Made by a program: the position numbers and the translations under genes
Part shown: positions 17,870 through 26,298 of the stretch, piece by piece
How the letters are laid out: each line of letters starts with the position of its first letter
How positions within the stretch are numbered: the stretch's first letter is position 1
From: Mesonia sediminis
GTDB taxonomy: Bacteria > Bacteroidota > Bacteroidia > Flavobacteriales > Flavobacteriaceae
Assembly (NCBI RefSeq): GCF_042684705.1
Contig: NZ_JBHULZ010000040.1
Span: 62,001 to 126,000, forward strand
Reading direction: 5' to 3'
Length of the DNA stretch: 64,000 nucleotides
The notes under the pieces: generated by a model
Databases searched by the model: none
What the model was told of the DNA's origin: nothing
What the model saw: only the letters and a program-made list of their open reading frames with translations

Positions 17870-18034
17870 ATGAAAATTAAAAACTTTATCTTCGTAGCAG
17901 TATCATTAGTATTTTTAGCAACATCTTGTACACCTCAAGCCATTGATGAACACACAACAGAAGACAACATTAAAGGACAAACCGAAACCACAACAATCGA
18001 AAAGAAAGATATTAAAATCCCTTCTAACGGGTAG
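17870..18034 (+). CDS. small lipoprotein (54 aa)
   Basis: A 54-residue protein with a lipoprotein signal peptide: MKIKNFIFVAVSLVFLATSC, where the lipobox is LATSC and Cys20 would be acylated. The remaining 34 residues are polar and Thr/Glu/Lys-rich and end in IPSNG. I chose ATG 17870 because the signal peptide begins there; a longer reading from 17753 has a non-signal-like N terminus. Small orphan lipoproteins of this kind are common in Flavobacteriaceae. The last 92 nt overlap the next gene in another frame. Function unknown. Confidence 0.65.
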   Translation: MKIKNFIFVAVSLVFLATSCTPQAIDEHTTEDNIKGQTETTTIEKKDIKIPSNG

Positions 18035-18491
18035 TTATATTGCCTTAGCAGTAGCGGCAACTCCTTTTATATTTTACTCATACGAAAGTTTCCCAGATTC
18101 AAAAACTTGGGAAACTTTTCTTTTTACTTTTGAGAGCAATTATTATGAAAAGGTAAATGTGAGTATTTGGACCATGATGACCAAATTCATTCCTTTATTT
18201 CTTTTGATCATCTGGTTTCTTACTTGCAAGCATTGGTGGTATCACGTAATTCTTATCCCTACAGGGATGTTTTTATTTCAGCTCATAAGCGTGTTAAACG
18301 ATGATTTAAGAATCACCGATGAGACCGAGCTTATTTATGTACTCCCCATAATGCTTGCTACCATTCCATTAATTTATCTTATACGAGCCCGAATAATTGC
18401 GCGCATCAACCCCACCAATCTCGATGAGCTTGAAGCGGATTTAATGCAAGAAAAAACAGTTTGGGAACAATTAAAAGATCTCTTTAGGTAA
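17943..18491 (+). CDS. conserved membrane protein of unknown function
   Basis: A 182-residue protein with a polar, Lys-rich N terminus (1-25), then membrane helices near 28-46, 75-93, 97-117 and 127-146 (IYVLPIMLATIPLIYLI), and a charged C-terminal tail. The first two codons are both ATG. The N-terminal 30 codons overlap the lipoprotein gene in the other frame (17943-18034), and no in-frame ATG lies after the overlap before the first membrane helix, so an overlap-free start would remove part of helix 1. It lies 54 nt before the alanine-dehydrogenase-like gene. No domain recognised. Confidence 0.65.
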   Translation: MMNTQQKTTLKDKPKPQQSKRKILKSLLTGSYIALAVAATPFIFYSYESFPDSKTWETFLFTFESNYYEKVNVSIWTMMTKFIPLFLLIIWFLTCKHWWYHVILIPTGMFLFQLISVLNDDLRITDETELIYVLPIMLATIPLIYLIRARIIARINPTNLDELEADLMQEKTVWEQLKDLFR

Positions 18492-18545
18492 TTTTAATAA
18501 TTATTGCTAGCTTTAGAACTAGTAATCTTTAAGCTATAATCTTTT

Positions 18546-19742
18546 ATGAGTCAGCCTAATACGCCTTTTAGCCACTCCGAATTAATTCCGCAAGAAGAAA
18601 CCCTTGAAATTCAAAAAAAGAAGGGTAAGTTGTTTATAGGCCTGCCGCGTGAAACCTCTTATCAAGAGAAAAGAATATGCTTAACTCCAGATGCGGTTGC
18701 AGCATTAACGGCACACGGGCACCGGGTTCTAGTTGAGCATAATGCCGGTGCAGATACAAACTTTAGCGATCAAGATTATTCTGAGGCCGGTGCCGAAATA
18801 ACCAAAGATACCGCAAAAATTTTTGCATGCCCTACTGTGCTAAAAGTTGAACCTCCCAGCCTTAAAGAGCTCAGTTATATGCAGCAAAACAGTACATTAA
18901 TATCGGCTCTTCAACTAAAAACTTTAAATAAAAGTTATTTTGAAAAGTTAAAAGAGAAAAAAATTACGGCATTGGCTTTTGAGTTTATTCAAGATCATGA
19001 CGATTCCTATCCTGCCGTTAAAGCGCTTAGTGAAATCGCAGGCACGGGAGCGGTTCTCATTGCATCAGAACTGCTTTCGAAACCTAAAGGAAATGGTTTA
19101 TTATTTGGAAATATTAATGGCGTTCCACCAGCCGAGGTGGTCGTAATTGGAGCGGGTACCGTTGGCGAGTTCGCCGGAAAAGCAGCGCTGGGATTAGGTG
19201 CTAATGTGCGTTTTTTCGACAATTCTCTTACCAAGCTCAATGCGCTACAATATAAACTGAGTCGTCCGTTAGCCACTTCTACCCTACAACCTAAGTATTT
19301 ACTAAAAGCTTTGAAGCGAGCAGATGTGGTAATCACTGCGGTACGCGGAAATCATCGTGCTCCTATTATCATCAGTCAGACAATGGTAGAACAAATGAAA
19401 CCTGGCTCGGTGATTATTGATGTAAGTATAGATATGGGCGGCTGTGTCGAAACCTCTGAAATCACCAGTCACGATAGCCCTACCTTTATAAAACACGGTG
19501 TTATACATTATGGAGTACCCAATATACCATCTCGATTTGCTCGAACGGCGTCTATAGCATTAAGCAACATTTGCACCCCTTATTTATTACATATAGCCGA
19601 AAACGGAGGCCTAGAAAATACCTTGCGATGTGACAAGGGTTTAAAAAATGGTTTGTATTTTTACCACGGAATTTTAACCAATAGGTCTATAGCTAATTGG
19701 TTTGATTTACCTTATAGAGATATACATTTACTTATTTTTTAA
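18546..19742 (+). CDS. alanine dehydrogenase / PNT-alpha family protein
   Basis: A 398-residue protein of the alanine dehydrogenase and transhydrogenase-alpha family. The N-terminal domain has IGLPRETSYQEKRI; the NAD-binding Rossmann motif is GAGTVGEFAG at 202-211; Lys100 (LKVEPP) and Asp296 (SIDMGG) match AlaDH active-site residues. The AlaDH catalytic histidine, normally in an LHL motif, is replaced by Gln123 (ALQL), so the reaction may differ from reversible alanine deamination. A 25-residue N-terminal extension is unusual compared with classical AlaDH. Two nt downstream is a small membrane-anchored protein gene, so they are probably co-transcribed. Confidence 0.85.
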   Translation: MSQPNTPFSHSELIPQEETLEIQKKKGKLFIGLPRETSYQEKRICLTPDAVAALTAHGHRVLVEHNAGADTNFSDQDYSEAGAEITKDTAKIFACPTVLKVEPPSLKELSYMQQNSTLISALQLKTLNKSYFEKLKEKKITALAFEFIQDHDDSYPAVKALSEIAGTGAVLIASELLSKPKGNGLLFGNINGVPPAEVVVIGAGTVGEFAGKAALGLGANVRFFDNSLTKLNALQYKLSRPLATSTLQPKYLLKALKRADVVITAVRGNHRAPIIISQTMVEQMKPGSVIIDVSIDMGGCVETSEITSHDSPTFIKHGVIHYGVPNIPSRFARTASIALSNICTPYLLHIAENGGLENTLRCDKGLKNGLYFYHGILTNRSIANWFDLPYRDIHLLIF

Positions 19743-19744
19743 AT

Positions 19745-20116
19745 ATGAAATTAATTACCCGTTTCGCCTATTATTCCGTCGGATTGTTTTTTGGAATCAT
19801 CATTCTTATTTTCTTTTTTAGTGGTAAGCGAACCTCCTGCGACTATTCCCCCAATGATAGAGTGCTTAAAAATATCCGGCAAAAAAAATTTGTTTATAAT
19901 TCAGAAACTATCCAACAATTAAGGGCTGCGCAAATAGACACCGCCGATATGCGAAAAGCTTTTCACACCGGGAATGTAGATTTTGGCGCAAGCAATACGA
20001 GTTTAGATTCTTGCAAACTATATGTTATCGATGCTAAAATTGAGCACAATAACTTGAGAATTAAGGTTGAAAATTGTGCTCAAAAAGCCAAAATAATAGA
20101 GGCCGAAATAAAATAA
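19745..20116 (+). CDS. membrane-anchored conserved protein (DUF4258-like)
   Basis: A 123-residue protein with one N-terminal membrane helix (about 5-26) and an extracytoplasmic domain that begins at SGKRTSCDYSPNDRVLKNI. The rest (SETIQQLRAAQIDTADMRKAFHTGNVDFG... VIDAKIEHNNLRIKVENC) resembles the DUF4258 pattern. Cys33 and Cys88 plus Cys114 are available for disulfides if the domain faces the periplasm. It follows the alanine-dehydrogenase-like gene by 2 nt. Function unknown. Confidence 0.68.
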   Translation: MKLITRFAYYSVGLFFGIIILIFFFSGKRTSCDYSPNDRVLKNIRQKKFVYNSETIQQLRAAQIDTADMRKAFHTGNVDFGASNTSLDSCKLYVIDAKIEHNNLRIKVENCAQKAKIIEAEIK

Positions 20117-20191
20117 AAATATGCTATTTGTTTTATAGAAGTATACTCGATTTTTTTTATCATTGTGAACTAAAATAAATGCTTAAGTATT

Positions 20192-20527
20192 ATGAAAAGA
20201 GTCATTGTCGACTATAAGAAATTAACACCAGAAATACTGACTCTCCTGGTTAATAAATACCCCGATGGTTATGATGACAAGCACATCATTACCTTTAAAA
20301 ATGCCAAAAATGAAACCGTAGAAGCGGTAGAGGTAAAAACCGAGGATGCTATATATTTGGTAAAGGTTAGTACACGTTTAGAAAACACTATGGCTAATTT
20401 TGAGGAGGATGACTATGAAGATGAAGATTTTGACGAGCCTATTGTAGAGCTAGACAGTAATAACAAAAAAGTAATTGACGATGCTGAGTTGAAAGAAGAG
20501 TTTCCTGATGATGATGAAGAAGAATAA
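20192..20527 (+). CDS. conserved hypothetical protein with acidic C-terminal tail
   Basis: A 111-residue protein. The N-terminal 70 residues look like a small alpha/beta domain (MKRVIVDYKKLTPEILTLLV...), and the C-terminal 40 residues are extremely acidic, with runs such as FEEDDYEDEDFDE and FPDDDEEE. Databases sometimes call such flavobacterial proteins DNA primase, but no TOPRIM or zinc motif is visible. The acidic tail may mimic nucleic acid or bind a basic partner; this is speculation. It ends in a strong terminator shared with the convergent gene. Confidence 0.72.
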   Translation: MKRVIVDYKKLTPEILTLLVNKYPDGYDDKHIITFKNAKNETVEAVEVKTEDAIYLVKVSTRLENTMANFEEDDYEDEDFDEPIVELDSNNKKVIDDAELKEEFPDDDEEE

Positions 20528-20544
20528 TTATTCTACATAAATAG

Positions 20545-20575
20545 AAAGCCACCAATTGAGGTGGCTTTTTTTATT
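20545..20575 (+). terminator. Rho-independent terminator, convergent region
   Basis: Perfect 9-bp stem (20545-20553 with 20560-20568), six-nt loop, then a T run on the plus strand. It serves the gene ending at 20527 and may also work for the minus-strand gene ending at 20571. Confidence 0.82.
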
Positions 20576-20864
20576 TTACTTCTATCGGCTTTGAACGAGA
20601 TAACCATAAGTACTGGTAACACCACATTAAAGTAAAAGTTGGCAGTACATCTGTATATGGTAAAATCTCCTCTAAAAAAACTATGGCAGCTGCCCATTTA
20701 CCTTTTGTTCCGGGATACATCTCGGTCATTTTTTTAGCAGCAACTGGCGCCCATACAATATCCAAAAAAGGGCCAATACCCGGTATAAGCATACTTAACA
20801 TTCCGATTCCGTCAAAAAGCAAACTTTTTATTAGTAGCTTTTTTTTATTTTTTTGATCTATCAT
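20571..20864 (-). CDS. conserved small membrane protein
   Basis: A 97-residue protein with two hydrophobic segments: LLFDGIGMLSMLIPGIGPFLDIVWAPVAA near 15-43 and a second near 70-88 (LPTFTLMWCYQYLWL). Gly/Pro-rich turns and the short basic N terminus suggest an integral membrane protein with a hairpin. The pattern resembles small uncharacterised flavobacterial membrane proteins. It lies 29 nt downstream of msrA on the same strand and could be in its operon. Function unknown. Confidence 0.68.
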   Translation of the reverse strand: MIDQKNKKKLLIKSLLFDGIGMLSMLIPGIGPFLDIVWAPVAAKKMTEMYPGTKGKWAAAIVFLEEILPYTDVLPTFTLMWCYQYLWLSRSKPIEVK

Positions 20865-20893
20865 AATTGGAAAAATTCAAAAACTATACCAGT

Positions 20894-21430
20894 TTAATTA
20901 TCCTTTAAAAGATGAGCAAATTGATTTCTTAAAACTTTTATTTTTGGATCAATGATATATTGGCAATACGGCTGATTTGGAAAACGATTGTAAAAATTAT
21001 AATGTTCTTCTTCTGCAGGATAAAAACCAGAAAAAGGCGTCACCTCTGTAACAATTTTACCCTCAAAAACCTGCTTGTCTAAATACTTAATATATTGCTG
21101 GGCTATTTCTTTTTGTTCAGATGAATGATAAAAAATAGCACTACGGTATTGTGTACCCACATCATTACCTTGTCGATTTAGGGTAGTAGGATCATGGGTG
21201 CTAAAGAATACAGCTAAAACATCTTTAAGGCTTAAAATTGTGGGATCAAAATAAAGCTGAATAGCTTCGGCGTGTCCAGTTCTACCCTGCACCACTTCGC
21301 GGTAAGGCGGATTTTTTATCTTACCTCCACTAAAACCCGAAACCACCTTCTCAACTCCCTTTAATCGTTGAAAAACCGCCTCTGTACACCAAAAGCAACC
21401 GTTAGCTAAAGTAATAACCTCTTGTGTCAT
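20894..21430 (-). CDS. msrA: peptide-methionine (S)-S-oxide reductase
   Basis: A 178-residue MsrA that reduces methionine-S-sulfoxide in proteins. The catalytic Cys12 is in GCFWCTEAVF (11-20), followed by GFSGGK, the HAEAIQL segment and the EEEHYNFYNRFP region conserved in the family. I use the ATG at 21430 (MTQEVITLANG), which gives the standard N terminus; an upstream in-frame ATG at 21478 would add 16 atypical residues. The enzyme recycles through thioredoxin or a similar thiol system. Divergent from the LolD-like gene at 21517. Confidence 0.95.
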   Translation of the reverse strand: MTQEVITLANGCFWCTEAVFQRLKGVEKVVSGFSGGKIKNPPYREVVQGRTGHAEAIQLYFDPTILSLKDVLAVFFSTHDPTTLNRQGNDVGTQYRSAIFYHSSEQKEIAQQYIKYLDKQVFEGKIVTEVTPFSGFYPAEEEHYNFYNRFPNQPYCQYIIDPKIKVLRNQFAHLLKDN

Positions 21431-21516
21431 ATTTTTAAAGCTTTTCCTTAAGTTTGTGCCTCGTTTAGCACAATTCAATTATTTTAGCTAAATATATTAG
21501 TTTTTAAATTTAGTCC

Positions 21517-22176
21517 ATGATACAAGTTCATAATTTACATAAATTTTATGATGATTTTCACGTATTGAATGCTGTAGATTTACAAGTTCAAGCCGGCGAA
21601 ATAATATCTATTGTAGGTGCTTCTGGAGCAGGAAAAACCACATTATTGCAAATTTTAGGAACACTTGACAAACCAGCTAAAAAAGAAGATACTACGATAA
21701 TAATAAACGGAATAAAAATCCTAGAGCTTAGTAAAAAAGAGTTAGCGGCTTTTAGAAATGAGAATATAGGCTTCATTTTTCAATTTCATCAATTATTACC
21801 AGAATTCACCGCTTTAGAAAATGTTTGTATCCCTGGATTTATAAAAGGAACCCCTAAAAATCAGCTAGAAAAGCGCGCATTAGAATTATTAAGTTTTCTT
21901 GGTTTAAAAGACAGGGCGAACCATAAACCCTCTGCGATGAGCGGAGGCGAACAACAACGTGTAGCGGTTGCCCGAGCTTTAATTAACAACCCTCCTGTTA
22001 TTTTGGCCGATGAACCCTCGGGAAACTTAGATTCTGAATCGGCTGATAATTTACACCAATTGTTTTTTAAATTAAGAGAAGAATTTGGGCAGACTTTTGT
22101 GATCGTAACCCACAACAGAGAACTTGCCGATATGGCCGACAGAAAATTAACCATGGTAGATGGTGCAATCGTTTAA
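21517..22176 (+). CDS. lolD: ABC transporter ATPase, LolD-type
   Basis: A 219-residue ABC ATPase. Walker A is GASGAGKTT (about 34-42), the Q-loop FQFHQLLPEFTALENV is typical of LolD, the signature is MSGGEQQRVAVARAL, and Walker B is VILADEPSGNLD. LolD with LolC/E extracts outer-membrane lipoproteins from the inner membrane. No permease adjoins; the MacB/FtsX-type permease at 41463 is a possible but unproven partner. It is divergent from msrA. The following 163 nt hold an inverted repeat and a motif shared with another spacer. Confidence 0.88.
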   Translation: MIQVHNLHKFYDDFHVLNAVDLQVQAGEIISIVGASGAGKTTLLQILGTLDKPAKKEDTTIIINGIKILELSKKELAAFRNENIGFIFQFHQLLPEFTALENVCIPGFIKGTPKNQLEKRALELLSFLGLKDRANHKPSAMSGGEQQRVAVARALINNPPVILADEPSGNLDSESADNLHQLFFKLREEFGQTFVIVTHNRELADMADRKLTMVDGAIV

Positions 22177-22192
22177 TAAGGTTAATTATAAT

Positions 22193-22209
22193 GCTTACGC
22201 GGATTTAAT
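22193..22209 (+). repeat. short motif shared with spacer at 50291-50308
   Basis: Contains ACGCGGATTTAAT, found again in the nadC-rlmH spacer with the same upstream GCTTA. It lies just after the lolD stop. Role unknown. Confidence 0.35.
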
Positions 22210-22230
22210 TCTAGCCTAAAGCTCCATTTC

Positions 22231-22258
22231 ATAAATACTTTTTATAAATGGTATTTAT
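22231..22258. repeat. inverted repeat in lolD-TIGR02757 spacer
   Basis: ATAAATAC (22231-22238) and GTATTTAT (22251-22258) are perfect 8-bp complements with a 12-nt gap. Could be a weak hairpin or an operator; no T run follows. Confidence 0.3.
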
Positions 22259-22339
22259 CAAATATAAAAACGTCAATTAAGTATTTAAAATTGATCGCTT
22301 TAATCGTTTGAATCAAAGTAAAATTTTTAAAATTAATCG

Positions 22340-23095
22340 ATGAACAAACAAGACTTGAAAGACTTTTTAGATGCGAAAGCCGAATATTACGAACAACCTG
22401 ATTTTATTGAAACCGACCCAATTGTCATTCCGCATCAATTTACAAAAAAGGAAGATATTGAAATAAGCGCGTTTTTGGTTGCAACAATAGCTTGGGGAAA
22501 TCGTAAAAGTATAGTGAAAAATGGTTTTAGAATGAATCAGCTTTTACAAGAGTCACCATTCGATTTTGTGATGAATCATCAAGAAACCGATTTAAAAGAC
22601 CTATTGAACTTTAAACACCGTACCTTTAATGGTGAAGACTTTATATTTTTCATCAAGTCTTTACAAAATATTTATAAGAGCCATGGCGGCTTACAGAAAG
22701 TTTTTGAAAATAAAAATCCAATGCCCAATGGAATTCATCAATTCAAAACATTATTTTTTAGTATTCCGCACTTAAGAAGAACGCAAAAACATGTAAGTGA
22801 CCCTTTAAAAAATTCAGCTGCAAAGCGTATAAATATGTTTTTAAGGTGGATGGTAAGACCCGCGGATAAAGGAGTTGATTTTGGTTTATGGCAAGGCTTA
22901 GAACCAGCCCAATTGTCTTGCCCATTAGATGTACATTCGGGTAACGTAGCAAGAAAATTAGGGGTTTTAAAACGAAAACAAAACGATTTAAAAGCAGTGC
23001 AAGAATTAGATCATGCGCTACGCAATTTAGATCCCATAGACCCAGTGAAATATGATTTTGCCTTATTTGGGCTAGGTGTTTTTGAGAAATTTTAA
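22340..23095 (+). CDS. TIGR02757 (DUF2400) family protein
   Basis: A 251-residue soluble protein recognised as TIGR02757 by its conserved segments: YYEQPDFIETDPIVIPHQF near 17-35, ISAFLVATIAWGNRKSIV near 43-60, the middle SGGLQKVF-type region, and LSCPLDVHSGNVARKLGV near 193-210. The family is conserved in Bacteroidota and some Deltaproteobacteria and has no established function; the fold has been compared with helix-hairpin-helix DNA glycosylases, which I cannot test here. It has its own 163-nt upstream spacer and is followed 68 nt later by a histidine kinase gene. Confidence 0.88.
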   Translation: MNKQDLKDFLDAKAEYYEQPDFIETDPIVIPHQFTKKEDIEISAFLVATIAWGNRKSIVKNGFRMNQLLQESPFDFVMNHQETDLKDLLNFKHRTFNGEDFIFFIKSLQNIYKSHGGLQKVFENKNPMPNGIHQFKTLFFSIPHLRRTQKHVSDPLKNSAAKRINMFLRWMVRPADKGVDFGLWQGLEPAQLSCPLDVHSGNVARKLGVLKRKQNDLKAVQELDHALRNLDPIDPVKYDFALFGLGVFEKF

Positions 23096-23163
23096 TATTG
23101 TGTCCAATCCAATTATTTGTTTTTTATATTTACTAAAATTTTAGTTTAAGCCCCAATCGCTTT

Positions 23164-24381
23164 ATGAGCAAAAGCAAGGTAAAAGAAGTAAGAAGGTTAG
23201 AGTCGTTAAAAACCTATGATATAATCGATAGTCCTGATGAGCAGTCTTACGATGAGTTGACACGACTAGCGGCTACTTTATGTCAAATGCCCGTATCTTT
23301 TATTTCATTTATAGACGAGGACAAGCAGTGGTTTAAATCTTTTTATGGTTTAAATATAAAACAAACGCCTAAAGAAGACTCCTTTTGTAAATTTACCATT
23401 TCTCAAAACCGAGACTTCTTGGAGGTTACCGATACTTTCAATGACAATCGCTTTATCAACAATCCTTTTGTGCAGCAAAAAGAAAGTCCTATTCGCTATT
23501 ACTTTGGCATGAAGTTGTACGATAAGAAACAAAATGTTTTGGGTACCCTATGTGTGGTAGATTTTAAACCCAATTCATTAAGTGCTTCTAGAAAACAATC
23601 TATGCGCTACTTGGCCAACCAAGTAATGAATTTACTGGAACTCAGGAAGAGTTTACAATCCTTACAGCACATAAAAAAGTCGCTGGAACAAAAAAACAAA
23701 GAACTTAAACAATTCGCCAACCAAGTGAGTCACGATATTAAAATGCCCTTAGCAAATATTGTTTTAACCATAGATTTACTCAAGGCGAAATATCAAGAAA
23801 ATATCGATGATACAGGTAAGCAATATTTAGATTACCTAAAATCTTCAGGATTAAAATTAAGCGCTTATACCGAGAGAGTACTGTCTTATTATGCCCGTGA
23901 AGAAGACGCACAGAACGAGATGGAAATTGTTGATTTTAATTATCTGCTAGAAGATATTATCGATTTGCTCCAAATCAATCAGCCTTGCGAGATTAACATC
24001 CCCGAAAAAAACACAGAAATACTAACCAACAAAGTATTATTAGAACAGATTCTACTTAACTTATTGGGCAATAGCTTAAAATATAACGACAAATCCAAGA
24101 TTGTTATTGATATAAATATTAAAGAAGACGATTTTAATTATTTGATTACAGTAACCGATAATGGAATGGGAATTGCCAAGAACAAACAAAAAGATGTTTT
24201 TAAATTGTTTTTTACCGAAGAAAAACCAGATCGAAACGGGAATAAAGGCACTGGTATAGGCTTACCAACAGTTCAAAAACTAGTTAAGCAATTAGGAGGT
24301 AACGTATGTTTAGAATCTGAAGAAAATAAATACACTAGCGTTAGTTTTACTTTAAAAAAAGTGATAGACAATGGCATTTAA
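23164..24381 (+). CDS. cytosolic GAF-domain sensor histidine kinase
   Basis: A 405-residue kinase without membrane segments. Residues 25-160 form a GAF domain of the kind common in bacterial kinases (FISFIDEDKQWFKS..., YYFGMKLYD, LGTLCVVD), then a short coiled coil (160-185). The phospho-acceptor His190 is in QVSHDIKMPLANI. The ATPase domain has NLLGNSLKYND, DNGMGIAKNKQ and GTGIGLPTVQKL. The ligand of the GAF domain is unknown. No response regulator is adjacent. Its stop lies 11 nt inside the next gene, the BatA-type protein, implying translational coupling. Confidence 0.9.
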   Translation: MSKSKVKEVRRLESLKTYDIIDSPDEQSYDELTRLAATLCQMPVSFISFIDEDKQWFKSFYGLNIKQTPKEDSFCKFTISQNRDFLEVTDTFNDNRFINNPFVQQKESPIRYYFGMKLYDKKQNVLGTLCVVDFKPNSLSASRKQSMRYLANQVMNLLELRKSLQSLQHIKKSLEQKNKELKQFANQVSHDIKMPLANIVLTIDLLKAKYQENIDDTGKQYLDYLKSSGLKLSAYTERVLSYYAREEDAQNEMEIVDFNYLLEDIIDLLQINQPCEINIPEKNTEILTNKVLLEQILLNLLGNSLKYNDKSKIVIDINIKEDDFNYLITVTDNGMGIAKNKQKDVFKLFFTEEKPDRNGNKGTGIGLPTVQKLVKQLGGNVCLESEENKYTSVSFTLKKVIDNGI

Positions 24382-26296
24382 AAATATAGCCGTATTGTAC
24401 GGGTTATTCCTACTGCTTATTCCTATTTTAATTCATCTTTTTCAGTTTAGAAAATTTAAAAGCACCCCCTTTACTAACGTTGCTTTTCTAAAAAAAATCG
24501 AGTTACAATCAAGAAAAAGCTCTCAATTAAAAAAATGGTTGGTTTTACTTTCTAGGCTTTTAATGTTATCGGCTATAATACTAGCTTTTGCTGAACCTTT
24601 TATACCCGCAAAAACAAAAAAGTACGAAGATCAGACACTAAATGTTTACTTAGACAATTCTTTAAGTATGCAACATAAAAATCAAGGGATAAGCCTTTTT
24701 GAACAAGCCAAACAAGAATTGCTTCAATACTTACCAAAAGATAAAACCTTTAATCTGGTTACCAACAACCATACCTATAGCAACATAAGCATAAATGAGT
24801 TTCAAGATGAATTATTTGATTTAGAATACAGTCCTACACAACCCGATTTTAAAGAAATTTATTTAAATGTAGAGCGTTTACAAGAAAACCCAAATCTTCC
24901 TTATACCTTCTTGATATTAAGCGATGGTTTACACGCTTCTAATCATACAGATTCTATAGCAGCAAAAACAACTGACTGGCATTGGGTTCATTATCAAGCC
25001 AAGAAACATACCAATGTGAAAATTGACACAGCTTTTATTAAACAGAATACCTATGAAACAATAGCTTTATGGGCAAGCTTTAGTTCAAACACTTCAATTG
25101 ATCATCCCATAAGTGTAAGTGTTTATGATGACAATAAATTATTAGGCAAAAGGACTTTAATTTTTCAAGATAGTTTAAAGCAAACCTTACCATTCATAAT
25201 AAACCAGAGTAGCATCCGCCAAGGAAGAATTGAGGTTGATCAAAATGATCTTGCTTATGATAACTTTCTTTATTTCACCAAGCAACAAACACCGCCCATT
25301 AACATTGTAAGTATTAATTCGGTTAGTGATGATTTTTTAAAACACATTTTCTCAAACGATCCCGATTTTACTTATAATAACTTTACTTTAAACACTATTG
25401 ACTATAAAGTATTACAAGAAGCTGATCTAATTGTTCTTAATGAATTAAAAAGTATTCCTACTGCCTTATCGGGACACCTAAAAACACATCTAGACAAACA
25501 AAAACAATTAATTTTTATTTTGCCCGATGTGCAAATCGATAAAAATTTAAGGCAATTTGCCCAGAAGCGAGGAATAGGTATCGGAGATTTTAATCAAAAT
25601 GAATTAAAAATTGCCAAAATTAACTACGAGCATCCGCTTTTAAAAGGTGTATTTAAAAAGAAAACAACCAATTTTGACTACCCAAAGGTCAGCTCATATT
25701 TCGATTTAAGTGGAATTCAAGCTAATATAATTAGTTTTTCAACAGGCGAACCTTTTCTTGTAAAGAAAGAAAATGTGTATGCCTTTGCTGCCGCTTTTAA
25801 TAAAGAAAATTCTAATTATAAACGCTCACCGCTCATTGTGCCCAGTTTATACACTATCGCAAAAAATAGTGGTGCACAAGAGGTCATGTACCATACTACA
25901 TACACCAATCAAGAAATTCGTTTGCCTCATAGTTTAGAAAAAGACCAAATTGTTCAATTGATTCATCCTCAAGAAAAATTTATACCTAGGCAACGCATCT
26001 TTGATGACTACTTGCAAATATCGCTGAATCAAGAACCATACTTTGCCGGTTTTTATAAGCTTTTAAAAGGGACAGATACACTCAGACGGTTGGCTTTCAA
26101 CCATCCGCGAACAGAGTCTAAACTAACTAAAAGTGAATCTAAAACTTTTGAAACTTTTAAAAAACACAAATCTATAGCCGATTTTACATATTTGGTAAAT
26201 AAACAAAGTGAGGAACAAAAACTTTGGAAATGGTTTATTATTTTTGCCTTGCTGTTTTTACTGATAGAAACTTTGCTTTTAAAACGCCTCAAATAA
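24371..26296 (+). CDS. BatA-domain/vWA membrane protein
   Basis: A 641-residue protein. The N terminus is the BatA-type double helix (YGLFLLLIPILIHLFQFRKF near 10-29, then LVLLSRLLMLSAIILAFAEPF near 57-77), followed by a vWA-like region with the motif D-N-S-L-S near 94-98 and LILSDG near 180. A C-terminal membrane helix precedes the stop. It shares this architecture with the gene at 5466. Bat proteins were linked to aerotolerance in Bacteroides, but their role is not settled. It overlaps the histidine kinase gene by 11 nt and ends 2 nt before the dihydroorotase homologue. Confidence 0.85.
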   Translation: MAFKNIAVLYGLFLLLIPILIHLFQFRKFKSTPFTNVAFLKKIELQSRKSSQLKKWLVLLSRLLMLSAIILAFAEPFIPAKTKKYEDQTLNVYLDNSLSMQHKNQGISLFEQAKQELLQYLPKDKTFNLVTNNHTYSNISINEFQDELFDLEYSPTQPDFKEIYLNVERLQENPNLPYTFLILSDGLHASNHTDSIAAKTTDWHWVHYQAKKHTNVKIDTAFIKQNTYETIALWASFSSNTSIDHPISVSVYDDNKLLGKRTLIFQDSLKQTLPFIINQSSIRQGRIEVDQNDLAYDNFLYFTKQQTPPINIVSINSVSDDFLKHIFSNDPDFTYNNFTLNTIDYKVLQEADLIVLNELKSIPTALSGHLKTHLDKQKQLIFILPDVQIDKNLRQFAQKRGIGIGDFNQNELKIAKINYEHPLLKGVFKKKTTNFDYPKVSSYFDLSGIQANIISFSTGEPFLVKKENVYAFAAAFNKENSNYKRSPLIVPSLYTIAKNSGAQEVMYHTTYTNQEIRLPHSLEKDQIVQLIHPQEKFIPRQRIFDDYLQISLNQEPYFAGFYKLLKGTDTLRRLAFNHPRTESKLTKSESKTFETFKKHKSIADFTYLVNKQSEEQKLWKWFIIFALLFLLIETLLLKRLK

Positions 26297-26298
26297 CT

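Noticed and set aside
20192..20527. DNA primase annotation
   Set aside because: The protein is only 111 residues, has no TOPRIM or zinc motif, and ends in an acidic tail.
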